The notes under the pieces: generated by a model
Told to the model about the DNA's origin: nothing
The model's input: only the letters and a program-made list of their open reading frames with translations
The model's database searches: none
Shown: positions 6,231-13,767 of the stretch, piece after piece
How the letters are laid out: each line of letters begins with the position of its first letter
Position numbering within the stretch: the stretch's first letter is position 1
Made by a program: the position numbers and the translations under genes
From: JANWXD01 sp037446115
Lineage (GTDB): Bacteria; Acidobacteriota; Terriglobia; Bryobacterales; Bryobacteraceae
Assembly (NCBI GenBank): GCA_037446115.1
Contig: JBBIJF010000041.1
Coordinates: forward strand, 1-29,840
Reading direction: 5' to 3'
Length of the DNA stretch: 29,840 bases

Positions 6231-8370
6231 ACCGAACTATAGCTGGCCCCCGAGGGAGAAGCGCCGCGTCATCGGCAAGCGCGTCAGCCGCATTGACGGT
6301 CCGGCCAAAGCCAGCGGCCGCGGCAAGTACGGTTCCGACATCCACCAGCCGGGCCTGCTGTTTGCTGCGTTGCTCACTTGCCCGCACGCTCACGCCCGCG
6401 TCCGCAGCGTGGACACCAAGGAGGCCCAGGCGCTCAAAGGCGTCACCGCCGTCGAGGTCATCTCCGGACCCGGTACCGAGATCCAGTGGGCGGGCACGGA
6501 AGTCGCCGCGGTGGCGGCCGTCACCGAGGAGATCGCCCGCGATGCGGTGCGCCGCATCAAGGTGGACTACGAGATCCTGCCGCACGCGGTCAAGGAGGAC
6601 GACCTCAAAGCGGCCGGCGCTCGCAGCAAGCCCGCCGGCGAGGTGCTGGTCGGCGATCCCGACGACGCCTTCAAGAAGGCCGATGTGATCTCCGAAGGCG
6701 AATACGGCATCCCGGTGCTCCAGCATTGCTGCCTGGAATCCCACGGCCAGGTGGTGATGTGGAAGGGCGACAGCGTCGAGTACTGGCCCTCCACGCAGAA
6801 CGTCTCCGGCATCGGCGGCGATCTGGCCAGATCGCTCGAGGTGCCGGCGGCCAACGTCCACGTGCACCAGGATCACATGGGCGGCGGCTTCGGCAGCAAG
6901 TTCTCGGCCGACCGCTGGGGCGTGGTCGCCGCAAAACTTTCCCGAGCGAGCGGCGGACGCCCGGTGAAGCTTTTCTTGGACCGCCGCACCGAACTGGAAA
7001 TCGCGGGAGGGCGGCCCTCAGGCTTCGCGCGCATCAAGCTCGGAGCCCGCAAAGACGGAGCCATCCTCGCCTGGGAGTCCCATTCCTGGGGCACTAGCGG
7101 CGTGGGCGGCGGCGGTGTGGCCGCCACGCAGCTCCCCTACGTGTTCACCAACATCCCCAACAGGCGCGTCAACCACACCGGCGTCATCACCCACACCGGT
7201 CCGGCGCGCGCCTGGCGTGCTCCGAACCATCCCCAGGCCAGTTTCCTGACCTGCTGCGCCATTGAGGATCTGGCGGCCAGGCTGAATTTGGATCCTCTGG
7301 AGGTCTTTGACAAGAACTTCCAGTACACCGCCCGTCCGGAGGTGTACCGGGCACAGCTTCGCAAAGCCGCCGAGTTGATCGAGTGGAAGAAGCTGTGGCA
7401 TCCGCGGGGACAGTCCGGCCCGGGGCCGGTCAAGCGCGGGCTCGGCATCGGCGTCGCCACCTGGGGCGGCCTGGGTCATGCCAGCGACTGCCGCACCACG
7501 ATTCACCCGGACGGCTCGGTGGAGGTGGAACTCGGCAGCCAGGATCTCGGCACCGGTACGCGGACTGTGATCGCCATGGTCGCCGCGGAGACCCTCGGTC
7601 TGCAGGTGAATCAGATTCAGGTGAAGATCGGCGACAACCGCTACCCGCCCTCGGGCGGCTCCGGCGGCTCGACCACCGTGGGCGGCGTCTCCGCCTCCAC
7701 GCGCAAGTCCACCATGAACGCGCTTCAGAAACTGTTTGAAGCGGTCGCTCCCGGACTAGGGGTTCCCCCGGACCAGCTGGAGGCCGTGGACGGCAAGATT
7801 CAGGTCAAAGGGAATCCGGCCAAGAGTCTGACGTGGAAGGCCGCCTGCCAGAAGCTCGGCGTCAAACCCATCGTGGAAATGGGACAGAACAATCCGAAAA
7901 ATCCCATGGGCCTGATCAGCCAGGGCGTGGGCGGCATTCAGATCGCCGACGTTTCCGTAGACACGGAAACGGGCGTCGTCAAGCTCAACCGTTTGGTGGC
8001 GGTGCAGGACTGCGGTCTGATCATCAATCCCAAGACTGCGGAAAGCCAGGTCTACGGCGCCTGCATCATGGCCATCTGCGGTGCGTTGTTCGAAGAACGG
8101 ATCATGTGCCAGCAGACCGGCCGTTTCCTGAACGCCGACATGGAGTTCTACAAGCTGGCCGGAATTGACGACATCGGCGAGATCATCGTGCATCTGGACA
8201 TCACGCCGGAACACGATGCCCGTGGCGTGATCGGGCTGGGCGAGCCGCCGGTGATTCCCGGCATCGCCGCCATCGCCAATGCCGTGGCCAATGCGATCGG
8301 CGTCCGCGTACCCAGGGTCCCGCTGACGCCGGACCGTGTACTGGCGGCCCTGGAAGGGAGGAGAGCCTGA
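6223..8370 (+). CDS. Molybdopterin-binding subunit of a xanthine dehydrogenase-family enzyme
   Basis: This 715-residue catalytic subunit binds the molybdenum-pterin cytosine dinucleotide-type cofactor and hydroxylates the substrate. VIGKRVSRIDGPAKASGRGKYGSDI at the start is the conserved entry to the first domain (ald_Xan_dh_C). MGGGFGSK is a cofactor-binding loop, and VIGLGEPP near the end contains the catalytic Glu, residue 674. The ATG at 6223 lies inside the end of the upstream gene and is preceded by GAGAGGAGG. Its stop overlaps the next ATG (TGATG). The order FeS-Mo-FAD differs from E. coli paoABC (FeS-FAD-Mo). It has no signal peptide of its own and is presumably carried out by the Tat signal of the small subunit. 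The substrate cannot be read from the sequence; aldehydes, purines and N-heterocycles are all possible. Confidence 0.92.
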   Translation: MPEPNYSWPPREKRRVIGKRVSRIDGPAKASGRGKYGSDIHQPGLLFAALLTCPHAHARVRSVDTKEAQALKGVTAVEVISGPGTEIQWAGTEVAAVAAVTEEIARDAVRRIKVDYEILPHAVKEDDLKAAGARSKPAGEVLVGDPDDAFKKADVISEGEYGIPVLQHCCLESHGQVVMWKGDSVEYWPSTQNVSGIGGDLARSLEVPAANVHVHQDHMGGGFGSKFSADRWGVVAAKLSRASGGRPVKLFLDRRTELEIAGGRPSGFARIKLGARKDGAILAWESHSWGTSGVGGGGVAATQLPYVFTNIPNRRVNHTGVITHTGPARAWRAPNHPQASFLTCCAIEDLAARLNLDPLEVFDKNFQYTARPEVYRAQLRKAAELIEWKKLWHPRGQSGPGPVKRGLGIGVATWGGLGHASDCRTTIHPDGSVEVELGSQDLGTGTRTVIAMVAAETLGLQVNQIQVKIGDNRYPPSGGSGGSTTVGGVSASTRKSTMNALQKLFEAVAPGLGVPPDQLEAVDGKIQVKGNPAKSLTWKAACQKLGVKPIVEMGQNNPKNPMGLISQGVGGIQIADVSVDTETGVVKLNRLVAVQDCGLIINPKTAESQVYGACIMAICGALFEERIMCQQTGRFLNADMEFYKLAGIDDIGEIIVHLDITPEHDARGVIGLGEPPVIPGIAAIANAVANAIGVRVPRVPLTPDRVLAALEGRRA

Positions 8371-9350
8371 TGCAAGCCTTCGAGTACGCAAGTCCTACGA
8401 CGCTCAAGGAGGCCTTGGCCCTGCTCGGCGAGCGCTGGGGCGAGGCGGACGTGCTGGCGGGCGGCACCGACCTGCTCAGCCTCATGAAGGACTACGTGCA
8501 CACGCCCAAGCGCGTCGTCAACATCAAGGGCATCGCCGAACTGGGCGGCATCCGCAAGACCGCCGCCGGCTTGCGCATCGGCGCCACGGTCACGCTGGAT
8601 GAGCTGCTCAGCAACCCCACCGTCCGCACCGAATACCCGTCGCTGTGGGCGGCGGCCGAAGGAGTGACCAGCCCGCAGATTCGCAACATGGGCACCGTGG
8701 GCGGCGACCTCTGCCAGCGGCCGCGCTGCTGGTACTTCCGCCTCGGCTACGGCCTGCTGGCGCAAAAAGACGGCAGGAGTCTGGTGGTCAACGGCGAGAA
8801 CAAGTACCACGCCATTTTCGGCGGCGGGCCTGCCTACTTTGTCAGCGCGTCGAGTCTCGGCCCGGCGCTGGTGGCGCTCGGCGCCAGAATCAAGCTGGCT
8901 TCGGCATCCGGAACGCGCGAGCTCTCCGCAGCGGAATTCTTCGTGATTCCGAAAAGCGACAGCGAGCGGGAGATCGCCCTGCGGCCCAACGAAATCCTCA
9001 CCGAGGTTCTCGTGCCGCCGGCGGCAGGCGTGCGGAACGCCACCTACGAAGTGCGCCACAAAGAGGCTCTGGACTGGCCGCTGGCGACCGCTTCCGTGGC
9101 GCTGCGGATGAAGGGCACGACTGTGGAAAGCGCCCGGGTGGTCATGGGCCATGTCGCTCCCATCCCCTGGCAGGCCAAAGAGGCCGAGCAATTTCTGGCC
9201 GGCAAAGCCGTCACCGAAGAAGTGGCGGAGCAGGCCGGCAAAGCGGCGGTGGCCGGCGCAAAGCCGCTCAGCCAGAACGCCTACAAAGTGCGTCTGGCGC
9301 AGGTGGCGGTCAAGCGTGCCCTGCTGGCCGCGGCCCGCGGAAAGGCCTGA
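8370..9350 (+). CDS. FAD-binding subunit M of a xanthine dehydrogenase-family enzyme
   Basis: This 326-residue flavin subunit accepts electrons from the 2Fe-2S subunit. The FAD site is shown by VLAGGTDLLSLMK (about residues 28-40) and by IRNMGTVGGDLCQRPRC (about 105-120). The C-terminal CO-dehydrogenase flavoprotein domain follows. Relatives such as PaoB and 4-hydroxybenzoyl-CoA reductase carry an extra 4Fe-4S cluster in the loop after this motif. Here only Cys115 and Cys120 remain and no further Cys appear in the loop, so that cluster is probably absent. The ATG overlaps the upstream stop (TGATG), and the small Cys-containing protein follows 3 bp later. No maturation chaperone of the XdhC/PaoD type is present in the operon. 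Confidence 0.92.
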   Translation: MQAFEYASPTTLKEALALLGERWGEADVLAGGTDLLSLMKDYVHTPKRVVNIKGIAELGGIRKTAAGLRIGATVTLDELLSNPTVRTEYPSLWAAAEGVTSPQIRNMGTVGGDLCQRPRCWYFRLGYGLLAQKDGRSLVVNGENKYHAIFGGGPAYFVSASSLGPALVALGARIKLASASGTRELSAAEFFVIPKSDSEREIALRPNEILTEVLVPPAAGVRNATYEVRHKEALDWPLATASVALRMKGTTVESARVVMGHVAPIPWQAKEAEQFLAGKAVTEEVAEQAGKAAVAGAKPLSQNAYKVRLAQVAVKRALLAAARGKA

Positions 9351-9353
9351 GCC

Positions 9354-9569
9354 ATGCACGAGCGTTCCTTTGACGTGCTCCAGGAGGAGCGCTGCGTCCA
9401 TCTCCGCTGGAAGGGCTTGTACATTGATCCCTCAAGCGACTACGCGATCCAGCAAGGTGACGAGCGCATCTTCTGGTGCACCAAAACGCAGCTCAACCTC
9501 GGCCCGGACGGCAAGATCGTAGACGCCTACGAATGCAGCCCGGGCCGCCCCTGCTACCAAGCGCTCTAA
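9354..9569 (+). CDS. Small Cys-containing protein in hydroxylase operon
   Basis: This 71-residue protein, MHERSFDVLQEERCVHLRWKG onwards, begins 3 bp after the FAD subunit and is almost certainly co-transcribed with it. It has four Cys (14, 42, 61 and 67), three Trp and no signal peptide or membrane segment. The last two Cys lie in YECSPGRPCYQAL. It matches no family I can name. Its position suggests a dedicated accessory role in the oxidoreductase complex, such as assembly or electron transfer, but this is inference. A hairpin with a T-tract follows at 9595-9610, consistent with the operon ending here. Confidence 0.75.
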   Translation: MHERSFDVLQEERCVHLRWKGLYIDPSSDYAIQQGDERIFWCTKTQLNLGPDGKIVDAYECSPGRPCYQAL

Positions 9570-9572
9570 AAA

Positions 9573-9610
9573 CCGGTTAAAAACCGGTCAGCCTGGTGTG
9601 GCACCTTTTT
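9573..9610 (+). terminator. Double hairpin with T-tract at end of hydroxylase operon
   Basis: CCGGTT-AAA-AACCGG (9573-9587) forms a 6-bp stem with a 3-nt loop, embedded in a direct repeat of AAAAACCGGT. A second short hairpin, GGTG-TGG-CACC, is followed by TTTTT (9595-9610), as in an intrinsic terminator. The second stem is only 4 bp, so efficiency may be low. Confidence 0.5.
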
Positions 9611-9650
9611 CCGCGGGCGCCATCCGGGCCGGGCAAGCGGCGACATAGGT

Positions 9651-9656
9651 TAGAAT
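9651..9656 (+). promoter_or_regulatory. Putative -10 box for the DUF1326 gene
   Basis: TAGAAT lies 46 nt upstream of the ATG at 9703. No matching -35 box is obvious. It separates the DUF1326 gene from the terminated upstream operon. Confidence 0.35.
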
Positions 9657-9702
9657 AGAAGAGAGTTCTGGGCATCATTCCAGCATCAGAAGGAGGCATG
9701 GG

Positions 9703-10389
9703 ATGCGAAACGCAACCGGGGTGCTCCTGGCGTTGACGCTTGCAGCCGCTATGGCGCTAGGGGCAGGAATTCCCTCGAATCACGTTTACGGCGAGTACAT
9801 CGAAGCCCGGACCGCAGACGTTTACACCGGTCCCTGCTTTGCCAACGGCGAAGTCGGCTTCGGCGGAGACATGGCGGTGTTCGGCTGGAAGGTGACCAAG
9901 GGGAGCTGGCAGGGCGTGCCGCTCGACGGACTTGCGGTGGTTGCGGCCGTGCGTGCCCGCCACACTCTGGGGGATCCGACCAAGTCAGCTTATCCGGTGA
10001 AGTCGGTTCTGATCGTGGACGAGAAGGCGAGCCCGGAGCAGCGGCTGGCCCTGCAAAGCCTGGCGCGGCGCCTGGGCGGCGACCTGCTGCAGGATGTGGT
10101 GCGCGTGGTCTATCGCCCCGTGGAGTTCAACGTCGCTGACGGCAACATCCACAGCTCGAAAGCGACGCTGGCGGCGAGCGAGTGGGCGCGCATCCAGACT
10201 CGTGCGATTAGTGAAGCCGACCACATCTGCACGAACGAATACGTCTACTACGGCCCGCTGACCAAGCTGTCGCACGCCATGCCGGCCGTGAGCGTGACTT
10301 CGGCGTTCCAGGGCCAGGGCCTCGACGCCCACTGGAGCATGCCGAACAAGCGCAACGCCTTCGTCGGCACCTTCGAAATCGGGGAGTAA
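9703..10389 (+). CDS. Secreted DUF1326-family protein
   Basis: This 228-residue protein has an N-terminal signal peptide (MRNATGVLLALTLAAAMALGAG). The body reads YIEARTADVYTGPCFANGEVG, then AVFGWKVTKGSWQGVPLDGL and VKSVLIVDEKASPEQRLAL, which matches my recollection of the DUF1326 family. The function of that family is not established. A strong AGGAGG lies at 9691-9696, 6 nt before the ATG. There are only two Cys in the mature part, one in TGPCFANGE and one in DHICTNEY. It sits alone between the hydroxylase operon and the convergent GH53 gene, with its own putative promoter, so no functional link can be drawn. Confidence 0.8.
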   Translation: MRNATGVLLALTLAAAMALGAGIPSNHVYGEYIEARTADVYTGPCFANGEVGFGGDMAVFGWKVTKGSWQGVPLDGLAVVAAVRARHTLGDPTKSAYPVKSVLIVDEKASPEQRLALQSLARRLGGDLLQDVVRVVYRPVEFNVADGNIHSSKATLAASEWARIQTRAISEADHICTNEYVYYGPLTKLSHAMPAVSVTSAFQGQGLDAHWSMPNKRNAFVGTFEIGE

Positions 10390-10412
10390 TCTCCCCACCA
10401 CGGTCCGGTTTT

Positions 10413-10455
10413 CAGGGTGCGCCCGGGCGCGCAGTGCGCACTGGGCGCGCCCCTG
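10413..10455. terminator. GC-rich hairpin between convergent genes
   Basis: GGGTGCGCCC at 10415-10424 pairs with GGGCGCGCCC at 10443-10452 (one G-U pair). An outer CAGGG/CCCTG register extends the stem with a bulge. The loop contains the palindrome AGTGCGCACT. It lies between two tail-to-tail genes (ends 10389 and 10516) and has no T-tract. It is probably a bidirectional terminator or mRNA 3'-end stabiliser. Confidence 0.45.
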
Positions 10456-10515
10456 AGCGGCCCATCCTGCCGATCCCGTCTGCCGGGGAAGCGCTAGGCA
10501 GCGAGGGGCGATCGT

Positions 10516-11577
10516 TTAGTTTCCCCCCTGCGGCCGTCTTCTCGTCGTATCGCGCGTATATCGGTCAAATACCGTGAGGACCGGGAGCGCGTTTCCGTCC
10601 TGATCGAAAAAGCCGCGCGGGTTTCCCGGCCGCACCGCCGGTTCCCACCAAAACACGCCCCGTCCCAATCCGTTCGGAGTCATCATCACGATTCGGTTCA
10701 GTTCCTCTAAAAATTCTTTCTGTCCCTCCGGAGTTTCCGGAAAGGGAGCCAAACGAGGACCCGTGGGCGGCGGCCGATGGGAATAACCTGTTTCGACGAT
10801 AATGATTTCTCTCTTATACTCGAGGGCCATGAACACTAAGTTTTCCCATAAATCCAGCAGATTCCCGTGCCAGTTAGGATAGTAAGACTGGCCGATCACA
10901 TCGTACGACACCTGGTAGCTGTGGAGTTTGTCAAAGAACCATTTTGTCCGGTGGCGGTCGCCGCCGCGGTCAATGTGAATCATGATGCGCGGCGGCGTTT
11001 GCGATCCGGCTCCCGCGCGGACTCCGGCGATGCCGGCCTTGAGGTAGTCGGCGAATTGATCCCACTGATCCGGCAGCTTGCCCAGAGGCCAGAGCATTCC
11101 GTTGGTGATCTCATTGCCCACCTGAACCATGTCGGGCAGTACGTTCTCGGCTCGGAACCGGGCGACCGTGTCACGAGTGTATTCGAAGACGGCTTTCATC
11201 ATTTCGGGATGCGGCCTGCCCTCCCACGTCTTAGGCACGAACTGCTTGCCCGGATCGGCCCAGGTATCGGAGTAGTGAAAATTCAGCAGGAACTTAAAGC
11301 CCAGAGCCTTGGCGGCCTTGGCAACTGCCAGAGTGTACTCCAGATTGTTCGGCAGCTGTGTGGGACTATGAAACAATCGCAACCGGATCCAGTTATATCC
11401 GTGTTCGCGGAAGATTTGCAGGCCGGGCTTGGCCACTCCTTCGTCCTTGAACACGACACCGCGATCCTCAGCCTGCTTCAAGAACGAAAGGTCCGCGCCG
11501 ACGGCGTATTCTGCCGCTGTGGCAAGCGGATAGAGTCCAAGGCCGGCGGCTAGAAAGATCGCCGAAAAACATTTCAT
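10516..11577 (-). CDS. GH53 arabinogalactan endo-beta-1,4-galactanase
   Basis: GH53 enzymes cut beta-1,4-galactan, the side chain of pectic rhamnogalacturonan I and type I arabinogalactan. The 353-residue protein has a signal peptide to about residue 21. It then has YAVGADLSFLKQAEDRG and YNWIRLRLFHSP, typical of the first barrel strands. LLNFHYSDTWADPGKQ is a family signature. The proposed acid/base is Glu156 in QVGNEITNGMLWPLG and the nucleophile is Glu262 in IIVETGYS. The ATG is preceded by GGAGG, 22 bp after the GH5-like gene in the same direction, so they form an operon. Base composition is much lower in GC than in neighbouring genes (24 of 60 in 10801-10860), hinting at recent acquisition. 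Confidence 0.9.
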   Translation of the reverse strand: MKCFSAIFLAAGLGLYPLATAAEYAVGADLSFLKQAEDRGVVFKDEGVAKPGLQIFREHGYNWIRLRLFHSPTQLPNNLEYTLAVAKAAKALGFKFLLNFHYSDTWADPGKQFVPKTWEGRPHPEMMKAVFEYTRDTVARFRAENVLPDMVQVGNEITNGMLWPLGKLPDQWDQFADYLKAGIAGVRAGAGSQTPPRIMIHIDRGGDRHRTKWFFDKLHSYQVSYDVIGQSYYPNWHGNLLDLWENLVFMALEYKREIIIVETGYSHRPPPTGPRLAPFPETPEGQKEFLEELNRIVMMTPNGLGRGVFWWEPAVRPGNPRGFFDQDGNALPVLTVFDRYTRDTTRRRPQGGN

Positions 11578-11599
11578 GACACAGCCTCCACCAAGCGAG

Positions 11600-13702
11600 T
11601 TATTGTCGTAAGACTTCGAGAACGTACCACGTCGTGACCGGATCGCCGAGCGAGAGAATCCAATCCGGCCCGGAGCGGATCGCGGGAATCGGATCGCCGA
11701 GGGGCTGCCCTGCTCCGTCCAGCGCCCAAGCCCGTACGGAGCGAGCGCCCCTGAGGCCGCGCAGCGTCAGAGAGCCGGTGACGGGCTCGACGAGCGTCGG
11801 AGGACCGCCCCAGTTTGTCGCGCGGATGCGTTCGGGGTCCCACGTCATGCCGGTGTTGACCACGCGGCTGCCCGCGGTCAGCAGCAGCTTGCCGCACTCC
11901 GCAATGGGCCGGGGCTCCATGCAGCTCAGCACGACCGCCGCGAAGCAATTGCGGAGGCTTGCGGAAAGATGCCGCAGGGGTCGCCCGCGGGACCGGACAA
12001 AACCGATCAGAGCTTCGCTGCGATCCGTTTGGACGGTCACCAATCCGCCTGCCCCCTCGCTGGTGTCCCAAACGAGCTCCTGGGTGTCGGAGACCAAGCG
12101 CGCCGGACGAGGGACGAGGAATCCGGAAGTGGGCGGCCCGTCGAAGCTGCCGATGCGCACTCCGTGAAGCAACGGGATCCAGGGTGGGAACCCGGGGGTG
12201 AAAAGCGGTTGCTCCGACCTCGGCAGCCGCCGGCTGTACATCACTTGCTCATTCGAATAGGTGCGCGTGACGGTCTTGCGGGAGGGACGAACGTCGGAGC
12301 GGAGGAACAGGAGCGCGCCCGAAGCCATCTGGCTCATGCGTACGGGATCCAGAGAGATGTCGAAGGGGTCGCCGACATAAGCAGGAGCGTCGGCGGCGAG
12401 CTTCGGCTCAAACGTGTACATCACAATCGCGTCCCAGTCCTGGAAGCTGGCGTACGCAGCCAGGATGGGAATTCCCTCAGCGGCGTAGTCGTTCGGAAAC
12501 GGGTGATTCGTTTCGCTCACCGTATAGGGTTTGCCCGCCACGGCGGTGCGGGCGAGGCGAACGACGATGGAGTTGAGTGGGTCGTTCACCATGGGCGTCT
12601 TCGGTGACCGCGTACCGGGATGCTGCCAGTAGGCATGACCATCCATGACGTCCAGCTTCGAGATCGTGGCCAGCATGGGATAACTGCTGCCGGAGTGGCT
12701 GTGGTCTGCGGTGGCCACGATGGGTACCCGCACACCGACGCTCTGGCGCAGGTAGCGGTACATCTCTTGATAGAAGCGATCTTCCAGCTCCATGAAGAAC
12801 GCCATTTCGGCTTCGAACCGCTCTTTCGGTGCGCCGGCGATTTCCGAGCTCCGCAGTCGCGGCACCGGTTCACCGTCGGCCACGCCGGCCTGACGACGGA
12901 TAGCGGCAATCTGCTCGGGCGAACGCCTCTCGCGGAGCCAGTGGTTGTAGCGCTCCGTCAGTTGTTCGTCGTAATAGGAAGTAGGCGCCCGGAAGCCTGC
13001 GTAGATTGCATTTTCATTGAGGATCTCGACAAGGGCCACGGCGGGCTCGTGCCGATACTCATTGCCCGTGTACGGATTTCGGTGGGTCAGGATCCGGCGA
13101 GCATACTCTTTTTGCAACTCGATGAGGCGCGGATCGAAGAGGACAAGGCCTTTGGCCCAGCGGATCTTGTCGTAGTCGGCCACCTCATCGCCGCGCTTGT
13201 AGGAGCGGCCCACATTGAGATTCAGGTTGACGTAGATACCGCGCTTTTTCAGTTCCGCGACCCAGAAATCGAGGCGGTCGAGCTGCCCGGCGTCGAAACT
13301 GCGGCTGTCGTCACGTGCGGCGTCGATCAACCCGCGCGGAGCGAACAGATCCAGGAAGTGGAGTCGCACCAGATTGACGCCGAACCGGGAAAGAGCCGCC
13401 GCCCAAACCGGTGCGTCTTCTTTGGGCGGAAGCATCACCGAACCTTTGCTCCAGTCGGTGACATTGACGCCCCAGAAACGAATGCGCCGGCCGCCGCCTG
13501 TGGCCAGGTGTCCGTTACGAATTTGGATGAACCCGTCTTTGCCGGCGGGCGGATCCAGCAGAAAGGACACGTCGGCGCGGGACGCGGCCGCACTGCGGTG
13601 GTTCATGACGAACGGCCGCAGCAGGCTGCCGTCCCATCCGCCCGCGGCAGGGACGGCCAAGCTCAGCAATGTCAGACACGCACGCCACACCCGCGGATTC
13701 AT
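11600..13702 (-). CDS. Secreted GH5-like (cellulase-family) glycoside hydrolase
   Basis: This 700-residue protein starts with a signal peptide (MNPRVWRACLTLLSLAVPAAGG). A (beta/alpha)8-like region spans about 70-410. RIRFWGVNVTDW and GVNLVRLHFLD are the opening strands, ALVEILNENAIY contains Asn229-Glu230 as the likely acid/base, and PYTVSETNHPF contains Glu397 as the likely nucleophile. This arrangement is that of clan GH-A families, with GH5 the nearest by eye. The last 250 residues probably form one or two beta-sandwich domains. The exact substrate is uncertain; its place between a GH53 galactanase and a TonB-dependent receptor suggests beta-galactan or another hemicellulose. No strong ribosome binding site is visible at the ATG. 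It lies 65 bp after the receptor gene and 22 bp before GH53. Confidence 0.8.
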   Translation of the reverse strand: MNPRVWRACLTLLSLAVPAAGGWDGSLLRPFVMNHRSAAASRADVSFLLDPPAGKDGFIQIRNGHLATGGGRRIRFWGVNVTDWSKGSVMLPPKEDAPVWAAALSRFGVNLVRLHFLDLFAPRGLIDAARDDSRSFDAGQLDRLDFWVAELKKRGIYVNLNLNVGRSYKRGDEVADYDKIRWAKGLVLFDPRLIELQKEYARRILTHRNPYTGNEYRHEPAVALVEILNENAIYAGFRAPTSYYDEQLTERYNHWLRERRSPEQIAAIRRQAGVADGEPVPRLRSSEIAGAPKERFEAEMAFFMELEDRFYQEMYRYLRQSVGVRVPIVATADHSHSGSSYPMLATISKLDVMDGHAYWQHPGTRSPKTPMVNDPLNSIVVRLARTAVAGKPYTVSETNHPFPNDYAAEGIPILAAYASFQDWDAIVMYTFEPKLAADAPAYVGDPFDISLDPVRMSQMASGALLFLRSDVRPSRKTVTRTYSNEQVMYSRRLPRSEQPLFTPGFPPWIPLLHGVRIGSFDGPPTSGFLVPRPARLVSDTQELVWDTSEGAGGLVTVQTDRSEALIGFVRSRGRPLRHLSASLRNCFAAVVLSCMEPRPIAECGKLLLTAGSRVVNTGMTWDPERIRATNWGGPPTLVEPVTGSLTLRGLRGARSVRAWALDGAGQPLGDPIPAIRSGPDWILSLGDPVTTWYVLEVLRQ

Positions 13703-13767
13703 GGCACCGCTTTGTTTTCAGACCGTCGGCGACCCCGACTCACGGCAAGCGTCGGGTCGAACCGCAA

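Noticed and set aside
8148..9401. 417-residue minus-strand frame over the FAD subunit
   Set aside because: Shadow frame with His/Arg/Gly-rich composition; the plus strand is a clear FAD subunit in an operon.
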